From assembly GCA_016712745.1 (NCBI GenBank), contig JADJQN010000015.1, positions 496,001-560,000 of the forward strand: DNA of 64,000 nucleotides, written 5' to 3'. Positions 8,858-17,607 of this stretch are shown one piece after another; position 1 is the first letter of the stretch, and the number at the start of each line of letters is the position of its first letter. The DNA is from Sandaracinaceae bacterium (GTDB lineage Bacteria; Myxococcota_A; Polyangia; Polyangiales; JADJQN01). The notes under the pieces were generated by a model. That model was not told the DNA's origin, ran no database searches, and saw only the letters and a program-made list of their open reading frames with translations. The translations under genes and the position numbers were made by a program.

Positions 8858-9682
8858 TCACGCGGTACGACGCGCGCGGGGACGATTGCTCGGCAGCTTC
8901 GGCTCGCGGCGCAAAGGCAAGCGAAGAAGCGCGCGACGATAGGCAACCCAAATGGCGATGATAGCGCACGCGATGCCGGCTAGGTAGGCGAAGTTGGTGA
9001 TCGTCAGCGAGTCCTCGCGGTCATGCACGGCGATGGCGAAGAGCGCCCACGCAAACACGGCGGGGTACGTGACATCGCGAAAACGCTGCGCAACCACTGC
9101 CGCCAAGAGGACCGCGACGGCAATGATCAGAGCCGCCCAGCGCCAAGCGCCGAGTCCGAAGTTCTGTCCCTCGTTGGAAACGATCCACTGTGTGACGTTT
9201 GCAATCGTCGCGACAGATAGCCATCCGGCGAAAAGCGCGAACGGAATGGTCAGTCGTAGTCGTGCGGGCTTCGTATCGACAATCTGATGCGCGCGCAGGA
9301 ATAGCTGTAGTGCGACGAGCAGCGTTGCGACGATAATCACGACGCTGAAGCCAAGATATCCCGAGCGGAACACCACAATCCACACGCTCGTGAGCACATT
9401 GGCCGCTATCAGATGCGGGTTGAGGCGGTCGTAGTATTCAACGTTCCGCTGCGAGGGAAGGAGTTGCACTGCCGCATAGACGATGAACGCCAAATAGATC
9501 AGCCCCCAAATGCTAAAGGCGTAGGGCGCGGGCGTGAAAAGATTGTCGTTTCGATCGGATATTTCGCGCATGCTGCCGGCGCCAAAGTCGATCGCTTGTG
9601 AAAAGTAGTTCCAGGCGACGTTGGCAAGAATCACTGCCAGCGTTGCGTAGCGAAGAGCCATCCCCTTATTGCGCTCAATCAT
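8858..9682 (-). CDS. TspO/MBR-like tryptophan-rich membrane protein
   Basis: Integral membrane protein of 274 residues with about seven or eight hydrophobic helices. The block NLFTPAPYAFSIWGLIYLAF near residue 50 matches the tryptophan-rich PxxYxFSIWxxIY region found in TspO/MBR-related proteins, including the larger bacterial relatives. TspO proteins bind porphyrins and modulate stress or tetrapyrrole metabolism; whether this larger relative does so is unknown. ATG 9682 is chosen over upstream codons because CAAGGAGAAC precedes it at proper spacing. The C terminus is strongly basic (RRALLRLPLRREPK). No partner gene is nearby. Confidence 0.78.
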   Translation of the reverse strand: MIERNKGMALRYATLAVILANVAWNYFSQAIDFGAGSMREISDRNDNLFTPAPYAFSIWGLIYLAFIVYAAVQLLPSQRNVEYYDRLNPHLIAANVLTSVWIVVFRSGYLGFSVVIIVATLLVALQLFLRAHQIVDTKPARLRLTIPFALFAGWLSVATIANVTQWIVSNEGQNFGLGAWRWAALIIAVAVLLAAVVAQRFRDVTYPAVFAWALFAIAVHDREDSLTITNFAYLAGIACAIIAIWVAYRRALLRLPLRREPKLPSNRPRARRTA

Positions 9683-9806
9683 CGCAAGTTCTCCTTGTTT
9701 CAAGGAGATATGAGAGCAAGCGGCGTGCCCGCACAAAAGGCCCGCGATCGCGCACGTGGTTGTCGCTATTGCGCCACATCTGTCCCAGAAAGGCGCACGC
9801 GCGGCC

Positions 9807-11210
9807 TTACGTAAGCAGCTCGCTGATCACGTCGCTCGTCTGCGCCTCGGCAAGGCCGAACGATGCGATGTCGGCGCCGACCGCATGCGCCAGGGTGAAC
9901 GGAACGCGCGCTGCGTTGCCGGGCGTGCCTGCGAAGCGATGATGCGTTCCGCCGCGAATCGCGCCGCCCGCCAGACCAGCAACGACGAGCGGATACTCCG
10001 TGTGCGAGTGCAGTGGACCGTAGCCGGTACACGAAGTGCCGTAGACAACGAGATTGTCGAGCAGGTTGCCGGTCCCGTCTGGCGTGTTGCGGAAAATCTC
10101 GAGTGAGCGCCCAAAGTGTCGCATCGTCTCGTTGAGCGCGGCCTCCATGCCGGCGAGTAGCGGCGTGTTGGGCGTCGACCCATCGGAGAGATGGGCCATG
10201 GCATGCGTCGCTTCGGGAAGCGTCGGATACTCGGCCAGGTGCGGGACGTCGGGGGCTTCGAAGTAGCGCGTGAACGCCGCCGGCCCTGTGTACATGTACG
10301 ATGCTACGCGCGTGAGATCGCACGCGAGCGCCGTGGCGAGCAACTGCATCATCGTATCGTTCATCATCGTGAAGTTCATCACGGTGCCAAACTCGTCTTC
10401 GATCATGGAGTCGCTGACCGTGCCCGACGGGTCGGTAGGGGCAGTGCAGGTCGGACCGGCCGACGCCGCGATGCGCGTTTCGAGCTCGCGAATACTCGTC
10501 ATGTGTTGGTCGAGGCGTGCGCGATCCGAAGCCGTGAGCGAGGCGGTAAGCGAGTTCGCATCCGCAAGTACCGCGTCGAGCACGCTGCCGCGAAATGTGC
10601 TGTACGGATCGACGCTCTCGACCGTACCGAAAAGGCGACGGAAGACGCTGCGCGGATCGCGGTCGTACTCATTGGGCATTCCGGGCCCGCGATGAGAGAT
10701 GTAGTTGTAGACCGTTCCCGCGACGCCGGAAAAATGACGGTCGCCTGCCAGCTCGAGCGATCGCAAGCCGCCGGGCGATACGTCGATGGCGTTGGCAATG
10801 ACCTGATCAATGGAGGCCGATTGCGGTGTGCCGTTCGAGCCGATGGGGTCGTTCAAGTAGCTACCGCATAGTGCGCCCGATGCACCGCCCGCGTGGGGTT
10901 GCCACGCCGACTTAATCTCTGCGTTGGTGACAACTGAAACGTAAGGCCGCAACTCCGGGGTCGCGATGCGCGCAAGCATTGCGGGCGGCGTCCACACGGC
11001 GCCCGTCTCGGTGGGGATCCAGCGCTCCGGCACAATACCGTTGCCCCAGAACCAAACTAGGAAACGCTTAGGCGGCGTGGGAGAATCGGCACGCGCGCGC
11101 GAACCGCGATGCAAAAGCGATTCGAGAGTCGGCAAGCCGAGCGTTACGCCTGCTCCTGTGGCAAGCATCCCTCGAAGAAAACGACGACGACCCATGGAGT
11201 GAACGGACAT
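9807..11210 (-). CDS. DUF1552 protein, Tat-exported
   Basis: Protein of 467 residues with an N-terminal twin-arginine signal (GRRRFLRGMLATGAGVTLGLP), so it is probably exported folded. The rest matches DUF1552: KRFLVWFWGNGIVPERWIP at the start of the domain, SVVTNAEIKSAWQPHAGG, and a C-terminal VYGTSCTGYGPLHSHTEYP block. DUF1552 proteins occur mainly in Planctomycetes and Myxococcota, nearly always beside a DUF1592-type cytochrome-like protein; the enzymatic activity is undescribed. ATG 11210 has CGGAGCTCAAC directly before it. The upstream gene on the same strand is that DUF1592 partner, 35 bases away. Confidence 0.92.
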   Translation of the reverse strand: MSVHSMGRRRFLRGMLATGAGVTLGLPTLESLLHRGSRARADSPTPPKRFLVWFWGNGIVPERWIPTETGAVWTPPAMLARIATPELRPYVSVVTNAEIKSAWQPHAGGASGALCGSYLNDPIGSNGTPQSASIDQVIANAIDVSPGGLRSLELAGDRHFSGVAGTVYNYISHRGPGMPNEYDRDPRSVFRRLFGTVESVDPYSTFRGSVLDAVLADANSLTASLTASDRARLDQHMTSIRELETRIAASAGPTCTAPTDPSGTVSDSMIEDEFGTVMNFTMMNDTMMQLLATALACDLTRVASYMYTGPAAFTRYFEAPDVPHLAEYPTLPEATHAMAHLSDGSTPNTPLLAGMEAALNETMRHFGRSLEIFRNTPDGTGNLLDNLVVYGTSCTGYGPLHSHTEYPLVVAGLAGGAIRGGTHHRFAGTPGNAARVPFTLAHAVGADIASFGLAEAQTSDVISELLT

Positions 11211-11245
11211 GTTGAGCTCCGAGCTAGCGAAGATTTCTTCTACGA

Positions 11246-12862
11246 CTACTGCGACTGGAACGAACGAAACGGCTCACTCAAAATTACGTACTCGATGAGC
11301 TGACTCACGGTGAGTCCACCGGTCGGCAAGCGAGACGAGTTGAAGACGGAAAGTTCCGACGGTGCTTCACGCCGACCTGCAGCCGCGCGGAAGAGGTTTC
11401 GAGCCATGCATGCTTCGATGCCCTGGTTCTGGCTTAGCGCTACGCCAAGCGACGCCGCGTCAGCGAAGGCGACCGAGTCGAGGTCACCTGAGGGGTCGAT
11501 TGTCTCGCCACCTTCTTGCGTGCGGAATGCAGCGACCGCATCGAATTGCTCGAATCCGAAGCCGATAGGATCCATCTGAAGATGGCAACCCGCGCATGAG
11601 GGATCGGTGTTGTGACGCATCAGGCGAATGCGCGCAGTAGCTCCTGAGTTGATCGGGACGTCCGTCGAGACGTTCGCGGGCGGCCCTGGGATGCTCGTGC
11701 ACATCAAACGCTGACGCACGAAGAGGCCACGAAGAGTCGGCGAGGTGCGGCCACCGTGGCCATGGCTTGCTAGCACGGCACCGAGTGAAAGAATGCCGCG
11801 TCGATTCGCGGGGAGCGAAACGCGTTCGAACCCGCTGCCGCCGGGCGGCGTCAATCCGTAATGGGTTGCAAGCTGCGCGTTCACGAACGTGCTGTCGCGT
11901 GTAAACAAATCACGAAACTTTGTGGCGGGTTCGTCGAAGATCGCTGTCTCGAGCACTCGGCTGAGCTCTTCGCGCATCGCGCTTGCGATGCCGACGGTCG
12001 CACCCACATTCGGAACTGCCGTCTCGAGCAGTTCGATGTCGAAGTGCTCTATCATAAGAGCCGTGATCGCTTTACGTGCACGTGCGTCGGCCAGCATGCG
12101 CGTCAGCTGAGTGCGCAGGCCGTCATCGGTGACGAGCTCACCGCCTGCGGCCGCGTCAAGTAGTGCCTGGTCGGGCACCGAGTTCCACACGAAGGACGCA
12201 AGCCTCGCTGCCATTTCGTAGTCGGTGTAGCGACGACGCGTTGTCGAGCCGGGCATCGCTTCGCCCACTTCCACTTGGTTGAGGAAGCGCGGCGACTGGA
12301 GCATTCCGCTCACGGCGAGCGACAGGCCACCGTCAAAGCTGCCGACGTGCGCGGCGGCGTCGAGAGTGAGCTGCGAGTAGAGCGTGAGCTCTGCTTCGGT
12401 GAGAGTGCGTCGGAAGAGTCGCGCGCCAATGCGCCCGATGGCCGTGCGAGCACATGCTTGATCCGCAACACCCGTGGGCGTGCAACCGGAAAGGCGGCGC
12501 GCGCGCGCGCTGTCGGAGAAAGCGCGACGCGCGAGCTCGTGCGCGACGTTTTCGTATTGCTCAGCGGCGAGCGGATTGATGGAGGTGGTGCCCGCGCCGA
12601 CGCGCGAGAAGCCAAGCACACGAACGTCGGCTGGCAGCTCACCTGCGGGCGCTACTTCTAAAACGTCTTGCACGCTCTGCGCGTACTCGAGCGCTGTCAC
12701 TCGGCGCATCAACCGATCACCAGGTGTTGCTGGTACCGGCGTGTTTGGCGTGTTCGGAGTATTGGGCGTGTTTGGTGCTGCGGGCTGTCCACCATCGAGC
12801 TTGCCGGTGCATGCGGTGCACAACAACAGCGCGATGGCCAACGTCGTTTGGCTTCGAAGCAT
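11246..12862 (-). CDS. DUF1592/DUF1588 haem-motif lipoprotein
   Basis: Predicted outer-surface or periplasmic lipoprotein of 538 residues; signal peptide MLRSQTTLAIALLLCTAC with lipid-bearing Cys18. A proline/asparagine/threonine linker with NTP repeats follows (residues about 30-45). Then come the DUF1587/1595/1592 region (LTALEYAQSVQDVL, ARRLFRRTLTEAELTLY, MAARLASFVWNSVPDQALL) and DUF1588 (SPTLRGLFVRQRLMC ... SCAGCHLQMDPIGFGFEQFD), which includes a CAGCH c-type haem attachment motif. ATG 12862 is preferred to the GTG at 12877 because of the signal. It forms a two-gene operon with the DUF1552 protein, the usual pairing; a joint redox role is likely but unproved. Confidence 0.92.
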   Translation of the reverse strand: MLRSQTTLAIALLLCTACTGKLDGGQPAAPNTPNTPNTPNTPVPATPGDRLMRRVTALEYAQSVQDVLEVAPAGELPADVRVLGFSRVGAGTTSINPLAAEQYENVAHELARRAFSDSARARRLSGCTPTGVADQACARTAIGRIGARLFRRTLTEAELTLYSQLTLDAAAHVGSFDGGLSLAVSGMLQSPRFLNQVEVGEAMPGSTTRRRYTDYEMAARLASFVWNSVPDQALLDAAAGGELVTDDGLRTQLTRMLADARARKAITALMIEHFDIELLETAVPNVGATVGIASAMREELSRVLETAIFDEPATKFRDLFTRDSTFVNAQLATHYGLTPPGGSGFERVSLPANRRGILSLGAVLASHGHGGRTSPTLRGLFVRQRLMCTSIPGPPANVSTDVPINSGATARIRLMRHNTDPSCAGCHLQMDPIGFGFEQFDAVAAFRTQEGGETIDPSGDLDSVAFADAASLGVALSQNQGIEACMARNLFRAAAGRREAPSELSVFNSSRLPTGGLTVSQLIEYVILSEPFRSFQSQ

Positions 12863-13007
12863 TTCACAAGCCTGCACGGCGACGCACGTCTCGTCGATGT
12901 CGTTCTCTGCCTACAGCGCGCGACATTGGCCGCAACTGCGCATGCACAGCGCGGCGCCCCGTCGCGTTCCGTCACGCCACGTCAGCACGCGGCGTTTTGT
13001 CGGCTCG

Positions 13008-16000
13008 CTACATCGCGGTGAAGACGTATACGGCGCCCGACGTGGCCGCGGAGTTATTCGACTGGTCACCCCCGACACCCGTGGCGTTGCTGTCCTCGCC
13101 TGCGGCACCGACGACGAGCGTACTTGCGTCCGATGAAAGACCGACACGAAAGAAGCCGTCCGCACCATTGGAATTGGATGCTTTGACGAAAGCGTGCTGC
13201 GACCACACCGTCGCTGCGCGTCGAAAAATATACACTGCACCAACAGAGCCAGCACTGTTGCCTTGGTTGCCGCCGACACCCGTGGCCATGCTCTGTTCGC
13301 CCGGTGCGCCGATCGCCATCACGTCACCAGTGGAAGAGAATGCGATTCCCTCGTCGAAGCCAAAGAGATCGGGCGACTCTGTGTTCGATCCCTTCACATA
13401 GGCTTGCTGCGTCCACGTGGACCCACTGCGCGTGTAGACGTAGACCGCGCCTGCATTGCCCGCGGAATTGTTCGACTGGTCTCCATTGATTCCAGTTGCG
13501 TTGCTGCTCTCGTAACACGCGCCGACGCCCAAGGTGTCTCCGTCGCCTGACAGCGCCACCACGCGGCCAAACAAATCCGATGCGCCGGCGTTCGACGCTT
13601 TCACATAGGCCTGTTGCGTCCACATCGACCCTGTGCGCGTGAAGACGTAGGCCGCCCCCGACGCGTCCGCCGAGTTGTCCGCAGCGTTGCCATCGATGCC
13701 GGTCGCCGCGCTGTCTTCTGCGGATGCGCCGACCGCGAGAGTGCTTCCATCGCTGGAAAGCGACACGCTCTCGCCAAAGTAATCGAGGACACCGGCGACG
13801 GCTGCTTTGAGAAACGCTTGCTGAGACCACACTGCTGCGCTTCGTGTGAACACGTAGACCGCGCCCGAGTTTACGCCTGCGGTGTCTTCGCCACTGGCAC
13901 CGACCGCCAGCGTGTCGCCGTTAGCCGAGAGCGCGACGTCGCCACCAAATTCCATCGACGAGTAGGTAACGGAAGGCTTTATGTAGGCTTGCTGCGTCCA
14001 CACCGTGCCTGTGCGCGTGAAGAGATAGACGGCGCCCGCATACGCCGCGGAATTGTCCGCTTGGTTTCCGTTGATCCCCGTTGCGTTGCTTGCTTCTACG
14101 TTTGCGCCTACGGCGAGCGTGTTGCCGTCCTCGGCGAGCGCGACGTCCACACCAAACTGGTCGCTCATGCCGGTATTCGATGCTTTGATGTACGCCTGCT
14201 GCGTCCATGACGACCCGGCGCGAGTGAAGATGTAGACCGCGCCGGCATTTGCCGCGGAGTTGTCGGCTTGGTTTCCGTCAATGCCCGTCGCGTTGCTAGC
14301 CTCGAAGGGAGCCGCGACCGCCAGAGTGTTGCCGTCGGCGGACAGGTTGACCCGCGCCGAGCCAAAGCTGTCTCCAGCTCCGGTGTTCGAGGCCTTGACG
14401 TACGCCTGCTGACTATAGGGAGTGGTATCGATGTTGGTGACGGAAACGTCTGCGACTACGCGCCCGCTGTAGTTCAGATCCGCGCTCGCCGCGGCACCCG
14501 TGGCGATCGTGTAAAGAATGTCGCCGTCGCCGATGACGTCGGCGAGGCCAGCGACCGTGACTTGCTGTGGCGCGTTCCAGTTCGAAGTCGTGAAGATGAT
14601 GGAGCTTGGGAACACCGCGCCTTCCGTCGCGTCGCTGCTTGAGAGTGCAATGCTCACGTTTGCCGTTGGCGCAAATGTGAGCACGAGCGTGAAGGCGGCG
14701 GAAGCTCCGCCTTCCGTCGTCACAAGGCCAGCTGTCGGCGTGACGAGCACGCTCGCGAGCTCGCTATCGGTGTTGATGACCGAGATGTCCGAAACCGCAA
14801 GCCCTGCGTAGTTCGGATCGGTGCTCGAGGCCACGCTCGTTACAATGCTGTAGCCGACGTCGCCGTCGAGCGCGGCATCGTCGACGCCGGTCGCGCTGAC
14901 GAGCTGCGGCGTGTCCCATGTGGATGCTGTAAACGTCACGCTCGACGGATTGACTGTCCCCTCAGTGACGTCGCTGCTGGTGAGCGTCAGGGTCACGTCG
15001 GCGCTCGGCCGCGACGTAAGTACGAGAGAGAACACGGCGCTGCCGCCGAGCTCGGTGGTTACGAGTCCGAGGGAAGGCGTCACCAATACGCTCGCTGTGT
15101 CATTGTCGCTGTTGGTGAGCGAAACATCGGGGACCACGAGTCCAGAATAGTTTGAATCTGCACTTACCGCGTCGCTCGTGACGATGTGGTAGATGGGCGC
15201 GCCGTCGGCGACGACATCATCGATTCCAGTCACGGTGATAGTTTGGGCGACGTTCCACTGATCGGGCGTAAACGTCACGCTGGCCGGCGACGGGGTTCCT
15301 TCGGTCGGCGCGTCGGATACGAGGTTTATGCTGACGTCGGCGCTCGGCTGGGAGTTGAGCACTAGCGTGAATGTTGCCGTTGCGCCGGCCTCTGACGTGA
15401 CCAGCATTGCGGTCGGCATCACCGTGACTCCCGCGGTTTCGTTGTCCGAGTTGGTCGCCGATACGTCGGTTGCTGCTAGCGCGGCGTACGCTGCATCGCT
15501 CGCGGAGTTGGGAGCTATGTGAACGAAGTAGATTTGCATGCCATCGACGATGGCGTCATCGACGCCGGTCACTGTCACTAGCTGATCCGTATTCCAGTTT
15601 GACGTGCCGAATGTCAGGCTTGCTGGGCTTGCAGTGCCTTCACTAGAGTCGGTGCTCGACACGTCCACAATGACGTCGCGCGTCGGCTCCGTGTTCAGAC
15701 GCACGGAAAAGGTAGAGCTTGCTCCAAGCTCGGTCGTCGTAAGCCCCGTGAGTGGGGATATCGTGAATCCAGCGGTCTCATTGTCGATGTTCGATACGGA
15801 GACGTCACTCGCGTCCAGACCCGCATACTGGGCGTCGTCGCTGACAGCCGCGATTGTACGTACGAGATAGGCGACGGTGCCGTCGGCGATTGCGTCGTCT
15901 GCGCCGGCAACCGTGACAATTTGAGGGGCCGCCCAATTCAGCGGTGTGAAGACAACGCTCAGGGGGCTCACGTTGCCCTCGCTCGTATCGCTCGTGCTCA

Positions 16001-17492
16001 GCGCAATTGTGACGTTCGATGTGGGCGCGCTGTACAAGCGAATGGAGAACTGGTCGGTGCCGCCCGCTTCGCTGGTAGAAAGCCCAGTTGTCGGCGAGAC
16101 GCTGATGCCTGCGGTCTCATCGTCGAGGTTGGAGAAGTGCACATCGGCCACGGAGAGTGCGCTGTATCGTGCGTCGCCGCTCGCAACCGCAGTGCTGATT
16201 GAGAAGGTCTGTGTGCCATCGGCGACCGGGTCGTCCACGCCGACTACAGTGAGCGTTTGCAGACCGCTCCAGTTGCTTGGCGTGAACGTCAGAGTGCGAG
16301 GCGAGACTGTTCCCTCGGACTCATCGGTGCTGGAAAGGGTGAGCGTGACGTCACTCGTTGGTTCGCTGGCAAGACGCACCCCTAGCTCCGCGCTTGCACC
16401 TGCTTCCGTTGTGATGGACTCGAAGGTCGGCAAGATGACAACGCCGGCGGTCGTGCCGCCAGGGATGCAGCTTCCCGTGGCGTTGCAGATCCCAGTCGTG
16501 TCGCACGGGCTTCCCTCGATACAAGTGCCCACTTCCCGGCACGCCTCGCCTTCGGCCAGCTCGACGATGGGCGTGTTCAGTGCGCAAATCGCAACGCCAG
16601 TGGCGCACGAAACGGTTCCGGTACGACAACCGATTGTGCACGACGCGCCGCTGGGACAGGCCACGCACTGCCCACCCAGATCGCACACGTCCGCAGCGCC
16701 GCACTCAGTTCCGCTTGGTCGATTGGTCAGGGGGTCGCAGTAGGGCGTCGCGCTCTCGCAGTTCCAAAAGCCGAACTTGCACGCTTGCGCGTCATCCGTG
16801 CAGATCGTGCCGCACGGAAAGCTAGCCATCGGTAGAAGGGGCATGCACCCCGCGCCAACGTCTGGATTGCACCACTCGTCCGCAGCGCACGCATCGGGGA
16901 GCGCACGCTGCGTGCAGATCCCTTCCACGCACTCTCGAGTCGCGCACTCGGACGTCGGCTCGCACGCAGTCGCATTAGCGCAAAATGTGATCTCCGGGCA
17001 GAACTCCGTAGCCGCCGATGTGCACCTGGGATCCACGCATCGGCCACCGAGACATGCGGAGAGATTCGGATTGTTACTCCCAGGGCACGCGACGCCAACG
17101 CAGTCGCGCGTGATGTGCACGCGCAAGACGTAGTTGCCCTGCAGGTTGAGTTGCGCCGCCTGCTCGACCAAGAGGGACCCATCCCGACGCAAGAGGCGAA
17201 CGCGCACCCGATACTCGCCCTCGCTCTGAGTGAACGAGGCGACGCGGCGGCCGCCGCCGTAATCGCGGCCGAGGAGTGCGCGCGATTCCGCGTTCGCGGC
17301 GACAACACTTGCGTGCGAGGAGGCTGCGCTCTGCTGGTAGAGCGTGGTCTCTACGTAGTCAAATTCGGCTCCGGCGACCAAGCCCGTCACGAGCTCTACA
17401 TCAAGCGTCGGCCCGGCAGCATTGCAGGCTGCAAGGCTCAGATCCCCGAGTAGTGCGAGTGCGCACACTGCAGAAACAAACTTCGTATTCAT
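13008..17492 (-). CDS. Giant surface lipoprotein: Cys-rich region, six Calx-beta-like repeats, seven-bladed FG-GAP propeller
   Basis: Exported protein of 1494 residues; signal ends in LSLAAC (Cys23), preceded by GAGGGG at the ribosome site, which fixes ATG 17492. Residues about 150-370 are cysteine-rich (DxCxxxxWCNPDVGAGC-style clusters) like other myxobacterial surface proteins. Residues about 370-1060 hold six repeats of about 112 residues, each starting VxPTxGLxTTExGxSAxF and ending DxxFSNxDNETA, similar to Calx-beta domains. The last about 430 residues hold seven repeats of WTQQAYVKASNTG..FG..VALSxDGNTLAVGA..GAVYVFTR, the FG-GAP pattern, enough for one seven-bladed beta-propeller. Probably a surface adhesion or matrix protein; ligand unknown. 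Upstream is a same-strand operon ending 115 bases away. Confidence 0.88.
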   Translation of the reverse strand: MNTKFVSAVCALALLGDLSLAACNAAGPTLDVELVTGLVAGAEFDYVETTLYQQSAASSHASVVAANAESRALLGRDYGGGRRVASFTQSEGEYRVRVRLLRRDGSLLVEQAAQLNLQGNYVLRVHITRDCVGVACPGSNNPNLSACLGGRCVDPRCTSAATEFCPEITFCANATACEPTSECATRECVEGICTQRALPDACAADEWCNPDVGAGCMPLLPMASFPCGTICTDDAQACKFGFWNCESATPYCDPLTNRPSGTECGAADVCDLGGQCVACPSGASCTIGCRTGTVSCATGVAICALNTPIVELAEGEACREVGTCIEGSPCDTTGICNATGSCIPGGTTAGVVILPTFESITTEAGASAELGVRLASEPTSDVTLTLSSTDESEGTVSPRTLTFTPSNWSGLQTLTVVGVDDPVADGTQTFSISTAVASGDARYSALSVADVHFSNLDDETAGISVSPTTGLSTSEAGGTDQFSIRLYSAPTSNVTIALSTSDTSEGNVSPLSVVFTPLNWAAPQIVTVAGADDAIADGTVAYLVRTIAAVSDDAQYAGLDASDVSVSNIDNETAGFTISPLTGLTTTELGASSTFSVRLNTEPTRDVIVDVSSTDSSEGTASPASLTFGTSNWNTDQLVTVTGVDDAIVDGMQIYFVHIAPNSASDAAYAALAATDVSATNSDNETAGVTVMPTAMLVTSEAGATATFTLVLNSQPSADVSINLVSDAPTEGTPSPASVTFTPDQWNVAQTITVTGIDDVVADGAPIYHIVTSDAVSADSNYSGLVVPDVSLTNSDNDTASVLVTPSLGLVTTELGGSAVFSLVLTSRPSADVTLTLTSSDVTEGTVNPSSVTFTASTWDTPQLVSATGVDDAALDGDVGYSIVTSVASSTDPNYAGLAVSDISVINTDSELASVLVTPTAGLVTTEGGASAAFTLVLTFAPTANVSIALSSSDATEGAVFPSSIIFTTSNWNAPQQVTVAGLADVIGDGDILYTIATGAAASADLNYSGRVVADVSVTNIDTTPYSQQAYVKASNTGAGDSFGSARVNLSADGNTLAVAAPFEASNATGIDGNQADNSAANAGAVYIFTRAGSSWTQQAYIKASNTGMSDQFGVDVALAEDGNTLAVGANVEASNATGINGNQADNSAAYAGAVYLFTRTGTVWTQQAYIKPSVTYSSMEFGGDVALSANGDTLAVGASGEDTAGVNSGAVYVFTRSAAVWSQQAFLKAAVAGVLDYFGESVSLSSDGSTLAVGASAEDSAATGIDGNAADNSADASGAAYVFTRTGSMWTQQAYVKASNAGASDLFGRVVALSGDGDTLGVGACYESSNATGINGDQSNNSAGNAGAVYVYTRSGSTWTQQAYVKGSNTESPDLFGFDEGIAFSSTGDVMAIGAPGEQSMATGVGGNQGNSAGSVGAVYIFRRAATVWSQHAFVKASNSNGADGFFRVGLSSDASTLVVGAAGEDSNATGVGGDQSNNSAATSGAVYVFTAM

Positions 17493-17607
17493 CGTCCCCT
17501 CTTCGATACGATATCCGACGCAGCGGGCCATACGGTCAGAAAACTGGTGCGACGATTCGAGAACCTGTCTCGACGGCAAACGACGAAGGGCGACGTGCTC
17601 GCTGAGT

